Source of the DNA: Flavobacteriaceae bacterium | GTDB taxonomy: Bacteria > Bacteroidota > Bacteroidia > Flavobacteriales > Flavobacteriaceae | Length of the DNA: 64,000 nucleotides | Assembly (NCBI GenBank): GCA_004762155.1 | Contig: SIHP01000013.1 | Span: forward strand, 62,001 to 126,000 | Direction: 5' to 3' | Shown: positions 23,548 to 33,862 of the stretch, piece by piece | Position numbering within the stretch: position 1 is the first letter of the stretch | Layout of the letters: each line of letters begins with the position of its first letter | Position numbers and translations under genes: made by a program | The notes under the pieces: model-generated | What the model saw: the letters and a program-made list of their open reading frames with translations, nothing else | What the model was told of the DNA's origin: nothing | The model's database searches: none

Positions 23548-26091
23548 TTAATTTTTAATAAATTTAGTTTTTAGTAGTTTTTGACTGTCATTAACTTCTA
23601 ACATATAAATCCCTGTTTTTAATTGAGATACATTAATTGTTGAGTTATTTAATTTTCCTGATAATACAGATTGGCCTATAGTATTTACTACTCTATATGA
23701 CACTTCTGATATATCATTTTTGTTTAATTTAATTTTAACAAAACTATTTGCTGGACTTGGATATGCCACAAGGTCTAATACAGACTCATTTCCTAAAGCA
23801 GTTGCAAAAACATCGCTATTAGAGACACGAGCACTACTAGAAATATTAACCGTATAGTCCTCTACTTCACCATAACTAAATGTTTCACAAGCCGTTTGTT
23901 CAGCATCATACTTCATTGAAACACGCATTCTTGTTGCTCCTGAAGTTGCTGTACTTGGAATTGTTACATCTACAGATAAATTATCTGCACTTGTAGAAGA
24001 ACCAGATGCTACAACCTCATCATCTCCAAAAGTACCATCCTGATTATAATCAATCCATACTTTCCAATATTCTGTATAAGAGGAACTAGTAAATCCTGCA
24101 CTAAAGATCAATGTATTTGTACTACCTGGAGCTACAGAAGCAGAAGTACTTGTAAAATCTGCATAACCTCCATTATCTCCTGTGCTATTTGTAAACCCTC
24201 CAAAAGAAACATAATCAATCCATTCATAAGAAGAATCACTTCCTTCTGAACCACAATAAGAAACTGGAGTTACTGCTCCACTATCTGTACTAAACGTTAC
24301 TGAATCTGCTGAAGATTCATTTCCAGCTGCATCAACAGCTGTTACTGAATATGAATACGTAGTCCCTGCTGATAACCCTGTTAAACTTGCAGAAGTTCCT
24401 GTTACTGATCCTAATAAAGTAACACCTTGATAAACATTATATGCAGTAACTCCAACATTATCTGAAGAAGCAGACCAACTAATTGTTACTGTTGTTTCTT
24501 GTATACTTGATGCTGTTAAGTTTGAAGGTGTTGTTGGTGAACTAGTATCTGAAGTACTTCCCCCAGAAGTTGTTAACTCTAAATCATCAACAGCAATATC
24601 ACTAGACCAACTACTTCCAGTTGTTCCTACAAATCTTAATCTTACTGTTCCTCCTACATAAGAAGCAAGACTTACTGATGCTGAATTCCATTGATCTCCT
24701 TGATTATCTGAATCAGACCATAAAGACGTCCAAGCACTACCATCTGTAGAAACTTGTAATACCAAAGAACCTACACTAGTACCATACATATGGTTTTGAA
24801 ATGTAAATGTTGCAGTAGACGCACTTGAAAGATCAAAACATGGACTTTCTAAAATGGCTGTTGCACTAGAACCTATTGCTCCTGTACTTGTATTAGAAGA
24901 AGCTTCTAAAAACATATAATAAGAACCATCTGCTCCTGCACTAGGACCAGTATTTGAAGAAGGTGTTCCTGAGGCATCATTTACCCAGTCTCCATCATCA
25001 TCTGTAGCTTGAGTCCAAGCTGCTCCAGATTCAAAACTTTCACTATAAGGAAAAGAACTTACTGTAGAACTACAAGCTGTAGGATCTGTTGGCTCTGAAG
25101 TTCCATCTCCGAATTTATCAGACAATGCTAAAGCTCTTCTAGAACCTCCTGTTTCTAAAACAGTACGCATTCTATCTTTTTGTCCTTCTGTAAATAAATT
25201 CATACAAGAATCATCTGAATAATCCATATAATTTTGTACCATATCTACTGAATCACAAGATGTATTACCTGTAGCACAACCGTAATTTGCTTCATAAGCA
25301 TTAGGTGTATCAGAAACAAAATCATCTACTGAACAACCATTTCCTAAACTAGAGTTTCCATCACCCCAAATATGGCGTAAATTTAAATAATGACCAACTT
25401 CATGAGTTGTTGTTCTTCCTCCATCAAAAGGAGCTGATGCTGTACCAGTAGTACCAAAATATTGATCCGCCATTACAACTCCATCTGTTGAAGCTGCTCC
25501 TCCAGGAAATTGTGCATATCCTAAAATAGTCCCCCCTTGTGTAGTTGTTAAATTATCTACAATCCACATATTTAAATATTCTGAAGTATCCCATGGATCA
25601 ACTCCTCCCTGTGAAGAAGACTTCATTGAATCATCTGTTAACCAAGTAGATGTACTTACTTGAGTTCTTGTAATTCCAGTTGTTGTATTACCACTTGGAT
25701 CTACAGTCACTAACTGAAATTCAATTTCAGTATCGGCTGCTTGAGACCAAGTGTTGTCTGCATCTGGATTAGTTCTTCTAAAATCTTGATTTAAAACTTC
25801 CATTTGTGATGCAATTTGTGCATCACTAATATTATTTGTAGAACTTGTATACAATACATGAACAACTACAGGAAGAATTATAGTTTCTCCTGCTACTTTT
25901 GATTGAAATTGTTGTTTCTCTAAAATTCTTGCTTGTGTAAAAGTCTCTATAGCATTCATTTTTTGCTCAAGAGTTGGATCTAAGTGCTTTCTATGTTCTA
26001 GGTTTTCCATTGTTGAACAATTTCTTTTTTGCTGTGCGAAAATTACAGCAGAAAAAAGTAAACACATTAGTGTTAGGGTAAGTTTTTTCAT
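23548..26091 (-). CDS. Secreted M43 metalloprotease with MAM-like, FN3 and GEVED domains and T9SS sorting domain
   Basis: The 847 residues have a signal peptide (to IFAQ), then an M43 domain with HEVGHYLNLRH at 230-240 and YMDYSDDSCMNLF near 290. A MAM-like sandwich (about 345-505) includes FPYSESFESGAAWTQ and VRLRFVGTTGSSWSSDIAVDD. An FN3 domain (about 515-605) begins with PSNLTASSIQETTVTISWSA, and a GEVED domain (about 615-750) contains SYGEVEDYTV. The type A T9SS domain follows (SYPSPANSFVKIKL-like). MAM, FN3 and GEVED probably bind substrate such as polysaccharide or glycoprotein. The middle domains are near-duplicates of those in the subtilase gene upstream, evidence of module exchange. 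Confidence 0.92.
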   Translation of the reverse strand: MKKLTLTLMCLLFSAVIFAQQKRNCSTMENLEHRKHLDPTLEQKMNAIETFTQARILEKQQFQSKVAGETIILPVVVHVLYTSSTNNISDAQIASQMEVLNQDFRRTNPDADNTWSQAADTEIEFQLVTVDPSGNTTTGITRTQVSTSTWLTDDSMKSSSQGGVDPWDTSEYLNMWIVDNLTTTQGGTILGYAQFPGGAASTDGVVMADQYFGTTGTASAPFDGGRTTTHEVGHYLNLRHIWGDGNSSLGNGCSVDDFVSDTPNAYEANYGCATGNTSCDSVDMVQNYMDYSDDSCMNLFTEGQKDRMRTVLETGGSRRALALSDKFGDGTSEPTDPTACSSTVSSFPYSESFESGAAWTQATDDDGDWVNDASGTPSSNTGPSAGADGSYYMFLEASSNTSTGAIGSSATAILESPCFDLSSASTATFTFQNHMYGTSVGSLVLQVSTDGSAWTSLWSDSDNQGDQWNSASVSLASYVGGTVRLRFVGTTGSSWSSDIAVDDLELTTSGGSTSDTSSPTTPSNLTASSIQETTVTISWSASSDNVGVTAYNVYQGVTLLGSVTGTSASLTGLSAGTTYSYSVTAVDAAGNESSADSVTFSTDSGAVTPVSYCGSEGSDSSYEWIDYVSFGGFTNSTGDNGGYADFTSTSASVAPGSTNTLIFSAGFTSSSYTEYWKVWIDYNQDGTFGDDEVVASGSSTSADNLSVDVTIPSTATSGATRMRVSMKYDAEQTACETFSYGEVEDYTVNISSSARVSNSDVFATALGNESVLDLVAYPSPANSFVKIKLNKNDISEVSYRVVNTIGQSVLSGKLNNSTINVSQLKTGIYMLEVNDSQKLLKTKFIKN

Positions 26092-26315
26092 TAGTGTAAA
26101 GGGTTAAAAATTAATTAATACCTTCTTAACAAAAACCTATTTTTTTATTAAGAGGGCAGCAAATATAGCAATTTTATTAAGTTACGGTTATTTTTATGTT
26201 AAATTTTTGTAAAAAATATGCAAACAATTCAAAAACACTGCAAATAACCCTACAATAAATGCAGTTTTTTAACAAAAAATAGAGTATTTGTGTTTTTATT
26301 ATATTATAAATAGAA

Positions 26316-26339
26316 AAACCCAAACTTACGCTTGGGTTT
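26316..26339. terminator. Terminator after the subtilase gene
   Basis: AAACCCAA-(ACTTACGC)-TTGGGTTT lies 25 bp past the stop of the gene ending at 26364. The same hairpin and about 30 bp of flank recur at 29824 after the M4 pseudogene. Confidence 0.85.
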
Positions 26340-26363
26340 ATTCAAATTTATGTGTTTAAAAAT

Positions 26364-29300
26364 TTACTCTTTAACTAACTTAGTTCTGAAGGCTTTTTGT
26401 CCATCACTAACTTGTAAGATATATATTCCTGGGGTTAAACTAGACACATTTATATTTGCATCTATTAAAGAACCTTTTTGAACTAATTGTCCTATTGTAT
26501 TTACAATTTTATAAGAAGCATCTACTCCTCTATTTTGTATATTAATCTGAACAAAACTAGTTGCTGGGTTTGGATATGATTTTAAAACAAAACCTTCTTC
26601 ATAACCTAAAACATCTGCATCTAAGCTTGTATTAGCAAAAGTTTGGTAAGATGAAACTGTATTTGTTATATTAACAGTATAATCCTCAACTTCTCCGTAA
26701 TTAAATGTTTCACAAGCAGTTTGCTCAGCATTATACTTCATAGAAACTCGCATTCTTGTAGCTCCTGTAATTGCTGATGAAGGAATCGTTACATCTACCG
26801 ATAAATTATCTGCACTTGAAGAAGAACCAGAAGCAACTACTTCGTCATCATCAAATGCTCCATCTTGATTATAATCTATCCATACTTTCCAGTATTCTGT
26901 ATAAGAAGAACTTGCAAATCCTGCACTTATTATTAAAGTATTTGTACTTCCTGGCGTTACAGAAGCTACATTACCTGTGTAATCAGCATAACCACCATCA
27001 TCACCAGTACTATTTGTGAATCCACCAAAAGAAACATTATCAATCCATTCAAAAGAAGAATCACTTCCTTCAGAATCACAATACGTAACATCTCCACCGC
27101 CCGAAGAATCACTTGCAGTAGTTACTGTTACTGAATCTGCTGAAGACTCATTTCCAGCTGCATCAAAAGCTGTTACATTATAAGTATATGTTGTACCTGC
27201 AGTTAAGCTTGAAATATTTGCAGAAGTACTTGTTGTTGTTCCTAATAAACTTGATCCTTGATAAACATTATAACCAGTAACTCCAACATTGTCTGAAGAA
27301 GCGGACCAACTAATCGTTAATGAAGTTTCAGTTACACCAGACGCAGCTAAATTAGATGGAGCTGTTGGTGCACTAGTATCAGTACTTGAACCTCCAGCTA
27401 TTAAATTTATATCATCAATTGCAATATCACTTGACCAACTTGAACCAGTAGTCCCTACAAATCGTAATTGTATTGTACCTCCTACATAAGAAGCTAAACT
27501 AATAGATTCTTCATTCCATTGATTTCCTAAGTCTCCTGAACTAGACCATAATGAAGACCAAGATGAACCTTCATTTGTAGATACCTCTAAAGCCAATGAC
27601 CCAACACTTGTTCCATACATATGATTTTGAAAGCTAAAAGTTGCTGAAGAAACTGTTGATAAATCAAAACAAGGACTTTCTAAAATTGCTGTTGCATTTG
27701 CTCCAATTTGCCCAGCACTATCATTAGTAGAAGCTTCTAAAAACATGTAATAAGAACCATCTGCTCCAGCACTAGGTCCTGTATTTGAAGAAGGAGTTCC
27801 TGAAGCATCATTAATCCAATCTCCATCATCTCCAGATGCCTGAACCCATCCATCTCCTGATTCAAAACTTTCGCTATAAGGCAAAGACTCACAAGTTACT
27901 GGGTCTGGATCTGGGTCAGTACCACCACCTGAACCGTCTGTAGTAATTCCTGAAACTATTAAAGAAAAATTTTGACTACCTCCTGTTAAAGTACCTTTAT
28001 GCGTAACTGTAATTGTATACGTTCCTGATGCACCATTTACATCTATTCTTTCATAAGGATCTACATCATTATCTCTAGCAGTACTGCTAGTAGCTCCAGT
28101 TAACTCATAAGGCAAATACTCTACACCATTTTTAGATACTCTTACATCTAAATCATTAACCAAAACAGGCGCACTTGAAACAGAAGTTATAGCAGTACCT
28201 GGTCTATCTGTCCAAGAAATCGATGCTAATAATGGACTTGATCCATCAGAATCAACAGTAATTGTATATGATGCACCTTGAGTTAATGTTAATTCTTCAA
28301 TTGTTGAAAAACTTCCATTATTTGAAATAGTTTCAGCTGCGTTTTTAGCATTTAATAATCCCCACCCAAAAACTGCATCAGGTCCAGAAGCCCCAGCATC
28401 ATCTGCAGTATGAAGTGCCAATCCCTTTAGAGTTGCCGCTCTCATGAAGTTTCCATTAAGATTGTTATAATGTTGTTGTAAAATCAGTAATGATCCTGCT
28501 ACATTAGGAGAAGCCATTGAAGTACCAGTTATAGAAGCATAAGCTGTATTACTACTTTCATAAGTAGAGTAAACATTAGTACCATTTCCAGTTATATCTG
28601 GCTTAATACGAAAGTCATCTGTTGGACCTTCACTACTTGAACTATTAATCGACACAGAAACTAAGTTACCATTTGCATCAACATTTGCATCATTAGCATT
28701 TGCAACTACTAAGTTATTTTTAGAAGTAGCGAAAGCTGATAATTTATCGAAACCTGTTCCACCTGTAGGATTTGGACTTGCTGAATTATCATTACCGTCA
28801 TTCCCAGCTGCAACTACCATTAAGTAATTTGGTGCATTAAACATAATTTCATCCCACTCACGAGATACATCGATATATCCTCCAAAAAAATAATCAGGCA
28901 ATTGTACATTTCCAAATTGATCTCTTGCTGCATAACCATAAGAGTGATTGGAAACTAACATTCCATTTGCTGTTGCACCTATTGCTTCAGAAGTATCACT
29001 ATTCCAGTCATATCCAACCGCTTCAGCATAAGGAGCCATACCTTTTGCAGCAGATTGAACACCAGAAGCTATAATTGTTCCCGTAACATGTGCTGCGTGA
29101 AAATTTAAAGTTGTACTGCTATCACCAATAGAAAATCTATTTGTTCCTCCTGCTCCATCGTATTCCTGATGAGAAGTTCTAGCAAGACCACCATCCCATA
29201 CGTGAGCAGTCATATTTTGACCCATCAAATTCAAACCTAAAGATCCTCCAGAATGCAAATGATCTGTTCTTGTAGATTCAGCAGCATCAACATTAAATGT

Positions 29301-29579
29301 TGTATAATAAATAGGTTTGTTATTAACTACTCGTTGTAGCTCTAACATACGTCCATCTTCAGTTTTTATGTTAGTTTTCCAACCATTTTTTTTAGCTTTT
29401 TCAATTGCTTTTTGTTTTTCTACAGTTGATTTTTCTATCAATCTTTCTTTGATAGATTCTAGTTTAACTAAATCATAATTATTTCTAATTTGACTTATTT
29501 CTTTTTTACTTTGTGCATTCAAAGAACTTAATCCCAAGAATACCGTAAGAAAAGTAAAACTTAAATGTTTTATTTTCAT
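26364..29579 (-). CDS. Secreted S8 subtilisin-like serine protease with MAM-like, FN3, GEVED and T9SS domains
   Basis: This protein of 1071 residues has a signal peptide (to LNAQS), a charged propeptide, and an S8 domain. The Asp region is AHVWDGGLARTSHQEYDG (about 126-143), the His region is NFHAAHVTGTI, the oxyanion Asn lies in VVAAGNDGND, and the Ser region is SITGTSMASPNVAGSL (about 350). A proprotein-convertase-like P-domain follows (TLTQGASYTITVDSDG, about 430-550), then MAM-like (565-730), FN3 (740-830), GEVED (835-970) and a type A T9SS sorting domain ending RTKLVKE. It should be cell-surface or secreted. Its last 80 codons and terminator are almost identical to those of the neighbouring pseudogene. 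Confidence 0.92.
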   Translation of the reverse strand: MKIKHLSFTFLTVFLGLSSLNAQSKKEISQIRNNYDLVKLESIKERLIEKSTVEKQKAIEKAKKNGWKTNIKTEDGRMLELQRVVNNKPIYYTTFNVDAAESTRTDHLHSGGSLGLNLMGQNMTAHVWDGGLARTSHQEYDGAGGTNRFSIGDSSTTLNFHAAHVTGTIIASGVQSAAKGMAPYAEAVGYDWNSDTSEAIGATANGMLVSNHSYGYAARDQFGNVQLPDYFFGGYIDVSREWDEIMFNAPNYLMVVAAGNDGNDNSASPNPTGGTGFDKLSAFATSKNNLVVANANDANVDANGNLVSVSINSSSSEGPTDDFRIKPDITGNGTNVYSTYESSNTAYASITGTSMASPNVAGSLLILQQHYNNLNGNFMRAATLKGLALHTADDAGASGPDAVFGWGLLNAKNAAETISNNGSFSTIEELTLTQGASYTITVDSDGSSPLLASISWTDRPGTAITSVSSAPVLVNDLDVRVSKNGVEYLPYELTGATSSTARDNDVDPYERIDVNGASGTYTITVTHKGTLTGGSQNFSLIVSGITTDGSGGGTDPDPDPVTCESLPYSESFESGDGWVQASGDDGDWINDASGTPSSNTGPSAGADGSYYMFLEASTNDSAGQIGANATAILESPCFDLSTVSSATFSFQNHMYGTSVGSLALEVSTNEGSSWSSLWSSSGDLGNQWNEESISLASYVGGTIQLRFVGTTGSSWSSDIAIDDINLIAGGSSTDTSAPTAPSNLAASGVTETSLTISWSASSDNVGVTGYNVYQGSSLLGTTTSTSANISSLTAGTTYTYNVTAFDAAGNESSADSVTVTTASDSSGGGDVTYCDSEGSDSSFEWIDNVSFGGFTNSTGDDGGYADYTGNVASVTPGSTNTLIISAGFASSSYTEYWKVWIDYNQDGAFDDDEVVASGSSSSADNLSVDVTIPSSAITGATRMRVSMKYNAEQTACETFNYGEVEDYTVNITNTVSSYQTFANTSLDADVLGYEEGFVLKSYPNPATSFVQINIQNRGVDASYKIVNTIGQLVQKGSLIDANINVSSLTPGIYILQVSDGQKAFRTKLVKE

Positions 29580-29823
29580 TTCGTGAAGAGTTTAGTTATT
29601 AATTTAATTATTTTTGAACGACAAATATATGTTTTAATTCATTATAAACAATTTTTTTGTTAATTTATCAATAAATACCTTTAAAAAACACAATAAAATG
29701 CAATAAAACGCAATTTTAGTCAACAATAATTACTTTCAATAAAGTTAAATTGATTTTTATTTTAAATGACTACTACTTAACAAAAACCACAGTTTTTGTG
29801 TTTTTATTATATTATAAATAGAA

Positions 29824-29847
29824 AAACCCAAACTTACGTTTGGGTTT
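29824..29847. terminator. Terminator after the M4 protease pseudogene
   Basis: AAACCCAAAC-TTAC-GTTTGGGTTT is a 10-bp perfect stem. The surrounding bases match those at 26316, so this terminator was copied along with the 3' end of the gene. Confidence 0.85.
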
Positions 29848-29872
29848 ATTCAAATTAATATGTTTAAAAGAT

Positions 29873-31975
29873 TTACTCTTTAACCAACTTAGTTCTGAAG
29901 GCTTTTTGTCCATCACTAACTTGTAAGATATATATTCCAGGAGTTAAACTAGACACATTTATATTTGCATCTATTAAAGAACCTTTTTGAACTAATTGTC
30001 CTATTGTATTTACAATTTTATAAGAAGCATCTACTCCTCTATTTTGTAAATTAACCTGAACAAAACTAGTTGCTGGGTTTGGGTATGATTTTAAAACAAA
30101 ACCTTCTTCGTTTCCTAAAACACTAGCATTCACATCAGCAGTTATTCCAAAAGTTTGAACACCTATTTGTGAATTAGTTATGTTTACAGTATAATCTTCA
30201 ACTTCACCATAACTAAAACTTTCACATGAAGTTTGAACCTATTTGACCAGCACTACTATTAGAAGAAGCTTCTAAAAACATATAGTAAGAATCATCTGCT
30301 CCTGCACTAGGCCCAGTGTTTTAAGAAAGAGTTCCAGAAGCATCATTTACCCAATCTCCATCATCTCCAGAAACTTGATTCCATCCATCTCCAGATTCAA
30401 AACTTTCACTATACGGAAAAGATGCTATTGTAGCAGAACATTCAGTAAGTGTAATAACACCATCGTCATAAGCGTCACCAACACCAACTGCATACCAAGC
30501 ATTTGTAACTGCAATTTCTTCAGTAGAACCCGCTCCATACAAATCAATTGCTGCTTGAATAGCTCCTTCTCTAACATCATCATACTGAGAGCTCGATGAC
30601 AAATAAACATTTAAGTTCCTATAAGCAACTGCTGCAGCTGCATCCATACCAATTTGAGTTACAATATAAGCATCTCCATTATCATTTGTTCCAGATCCAG
30701 TATACCAACTATTTCCTAAATATGTATCTGGCTGTGAGTAAACATTAGGATTACTCATAGAACGTAAAGCTCCGCCAGAACCACCAGCTCCAATTGCATC
30801 TCCCATTAACCAGTCGTTAGATCCTTGTGCGTAAAACTCAATAGATTCTCCAAAAACATCTGAAAAAGACTCATTTAAAGCACCTGATTCATAACTATAA
30901 ACTAAGTTTGCAGCATACTCAGTTATACCATGAGCAACTATATCTAAAGAAACCAAAGGCCATAATTTGTTCTACCTCCATCTCCGTAAGTCATTCTTGA
31001 ACCACCAAAAAATGCATTCACGTAGTTGTTACTGCAACTTACATAAGATCTAATTACAGCTCCATTATCATTATAAGAATCTCTATTATGTTTTTCAAAA
31101 AAGTAATTATACATCTGTTCTGCTCCCCAATGTGCTTGTACAGCTGTTGCTGAACCAGAAAAAGAAGAAGAATTGCTGGTTACACTTGAAGCACTGTTAT
31201 AATTTGTACTTCCATTCATATCATAAGTTTCTATATCAGTAGCTTCTAAAGAATATGTACCTCCGCTTAAATCAGCAGTAAAAGAAACCGTTCCGTTATA
31301 CAAGGTTGAACCAGTAGCTGGTGTGTCTGCGTGATGAATTCTATTATTTTCAAAAACAATTTCCCCAGTTTGAGTATCTACATAAACATCTGCTTTATAT
31401 AAAGACGCTTGAGAATACACATCGTATTTATAAACCAATCTAGTTTTTTCACTAACCCCTTCTGTAATAGGTAAAATTAATAATTCGCCTTCTGGCTTTT
31501 TGTAATCTAAAGCATTTTCTTTTTCCCACAAATAACTAGACGCCCCAACATGAGACATTGCTTTTTGTAAACCTGCAGATTTAGATAAAGAAGGTGATAC
31601 ATTTTCTTTTTCAATCTTAAAAACTCTACCAGAAGCAGATTTTACACTTCCTTCTTTCGAATGAAATGTATACTCACCAAACTCCACTTTTATTCCTTTA
31701 TAAAATTGCTGTTGTTTTTCATGAGTAAAACCTAATTGATCATTTTCAACATCCGCCTATTTAAATGTTAAACCCGTTGTTTGAAGGTTTTGTTTAATTA
31801 CTTGTTTCGCTTGACTAACTGAATATTTAGATTCTTTTTTAAAAGTAACCAAAGAAAGATTACCTTGTTGATCTAAATGTTGTTTTTTGATGAGCAGGTC
31901 GTTCTCTTGTCCACTAACGGATCCTGCGGCTAGCATTATTAAAAACAATGCATAGCTTAAGTAGTTATTTTTCAT
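29873..31975 (-). pseudogene. M4 (thermolysin family) metalloprotease with T9SS domain, multiply inactivated
   Basis: Homology runs from a signal peptide (MKNNYLSYALFLIMLAAGSV) through an FTP/PepSY-like propeptide, an M4 domain (LVSLDIVAH, YSYESGALNESFSDVFGE, GAGSTEEIAVTNAWYAVGVG) and a MAM-like start to a T9SS sorting domain. Five lesions are visible in gene order. There is a TAG at 31757-31759. A one-base loss near 30956-30962 shifts NYGPLVSLD out of frame. An in-frame loss near 30929-30934 leaves VAHGITEY where M4 enzymes have VAHExTHG, so the zinc site is gone. A TAA lies at 30321-30323. A large deletion with frameshift near 30240 joins the MAM domain to the end of GEVED. No active enzyme can be made. 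Confidence 0.93.
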
Positions 31976-32120
31976 TATTGAAGGGTTTTGTTTTTATTAA
32001 AAAAACGTTAATACTTCAGTAAATATATTATTTTTTTGTTAAAAAATAACAATATATCAACATTTTTAATAATTTATTGAATTAAAACCAACAAAAACAA
32101 ACATACATTAAATTAAATTT

Positions 32121-33779
32121 ATGCTCAAAATATCTAGTTTATCAGTGTTTTTTTCTGAAAAAAGAGTAGTTAAAAAAATCAATCTTGAGATAAAAAGCAA
32201 TAGAATTTTAGGACTAGTTGGTGAAAGTGGAAGTGGAAAATCCGTTACTTCTCTAGCTGTTTTAGGACTATTATCAAATACAGCTAAAATTGAGGGTGAA
32301 ATTTTTTTTAATGATGAAAATATTTTATCGTTTTCTGAAAAAAAATTTCAGGATATAAGAGGAAAAGACATTGCTATGATTTTTCAAGAACCTATGAGTT
32401 CTTTAAATCCAACTTTACCTTGTGGCTATCAAGTTTCCGAAATTTTAAAACAACACACAAATTTATCTTCATTAGAAATTAAAAATGAAGTAATCTCTTT
32501 ATTTGAAAAAGTAAAACTTCCAAGACCAAAAGATATTTACAATGCATATCCTCATCAAATAAGTGGTGGACAAAAACAGCGTGTAATGATTGCTATGGCA
32601 ATTGCTTGTAAACCTAAACTATTAATTGCTGACGAACCCACTACTGCTCTAGATGTTACTGTTCAAAAAGAAATTATTCATTTATTAAAAGACTTACAAC
32701 AAGAAACTAAAATGAGTATTTTATTCATCACTCACGATTTAGCTTTAGTCTCTGAAATTGCAGATGATATTGTAGTTATGTACCAAGGAGAAATCATAGA
32801 AAAAGGAACGACAGAAGCTGTTTTTTTACATTCGAAAAAGGAATACACTAAAGCACTTATACAATCGAAACCTAATTTAAATGTTCGTTTGAAAAACCTA
32901 CCAACGGTTACGGATTTTATAAAAAACACAGTAGATACTTCTATTTACACAAACGAAGAACGCATTGCTTTTCATCAAAAAATATACGAAAAGAAACCTT
33001 TGCTTGAAATATTCAACTTAAAAAAAGAATTTATCTCTAAAAAAAGCTGGTTTGGCAACACAAGTAAAGTAAAAGCTGTAAATGATGTTTCTTTTAAAAT
33101 TTACGAAGGAGAAACACTTGGTTTGGTTGGAGAATCTGGTTGTGGAAAAACCACATTAGGCCGCACAATATTACACCTTGAAAAGGCAACTTCTGGTCAG
33201 ATTTTATACAAAGGAAATGATATTACAGGGCTTTCAAAAAAAGATTTTAAATCACTTAGAAAAGAAATTCAAATCATTTTTCAAGATCCGTTTTCTTCTT
33301 TAAACCCTAGAATCCCCGTTGGAGAAGCAATTTTAGAACCTATGAAAGTACATGGCATTTTATCTTCAAAAAAAGAACGAAAAAAGTATGTTTTGGAATT
33401 ATTAAAAAAAGTAGGTTTAGAAGAAGAGCATTTTTATCGTTATCCGCATGAATTTTCTGGCGGACAAAGACAACGAATAGGAATTGCAAGAACCATTGCT
33501 TTAAAACCAAAACTTATTATTTGTGACGAATCTGTTTCTGCTTTAGATGTTTCTGTACAAGCACAAGTTTTAAATTTATTGAATCAATTAAAATCAGAAT
33601 TCAATTTTACTTATATTTTTATTTCACATGATTTAGCTGTTGTAAAATATATGGCAGATCAGCTTATTGTAATGAACAAAGGAAAAATTGAAGAAACAGG
33701 TGACGCGGATCTAATTTACAAGAATCCAAAAACAGCATACACTAAAAAACTAATTAATGCTATTCCAAAAGGGATTTAA
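32121..33779 (+). CDS. Fused two-domain ABC ATPase of the peptide/nickel type (DppD-DppF-like)
   Basis: The 552 residues contain two complete ABC domains of the Opp/Dpp family. Walker A is GESGSGKS near 36 and GESGCGKT near 337. Signatures are ISGGQKQRVMIAMA and FSGGQRQRIGIART. Walker B is LLIADEPTTALDVT and LIICDESVSALDVS; note Ser in place of the usual Pro in the second. Each domain ends with the Opp-type C-terminal extension (YTKALIQSKP, YTKKLINAIP). Such fused ATPases (YejF-like) energise peptide import with separate permeases, which are not in the window. The gene stands alone just after the protease cluster, which could supply peptides, though that link is speculation. Confidence 0.93.
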   Translation: MLKISSLSVFFSEKRVVKKINLEIKSNRILGLVGESGSGKSVTSLAVLGLLSNTAKIEGEIFFNDENILSFSEKKFQDIRGKDIAMIFQEPMSSLNPTLPCGYQVSEILKQHTNLSSLEIKNEVISLFEKVKLPRPKDIYNAYPHQISGGQKQRVMIAMAIACKPKLLIADEPTTALDVTVQKEIIHLLKDLQQETKMSILFITHDLALVSEIADDIVVMYQGEIIEKGTTEAVFLHSKKEYTKALIQSKPNLNVRLKNLPTVTDFIKNTVDTSIYTNEERIAFHQKIYEKKPLLEIFNLKKEFISKKSWFGNTSKVKAVNDVSFKIYEGETLGLVGESGCGKTTLGRTILHLEKATSGQILYKGNDITGLSKKDFKSLRKEIQIIFQDPFSSLNPRIPVGEAILEPMKVHGILSSKKERKKYVLELLKKVGLEEEHFYRYPHEFSGGQRQRIGIARTIALKPKLIICDESVSALDVSVQAQVLNLLNQLKSEFNFTYIFISHDLAVVKYMADQLIVMNKGKIEETGDADLIYKNPKTAYTKKLINAIPKGI

Positions 33780-33862
33780 GTACAAAAAACATAGGTTTTA
33801 TCTCTTTTTTATATGAAATGAATTAATAGTATATTGCAAGGAAATTCTAAAGGAAATAACGA

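Noticed and set aside
30375-30610. Overlapping frames on both strands inside the M4 pseudogene
   Set aside because: They are shadows of the M4 reading frame; the homology lies in the 30321-30956 minus-strand frame.
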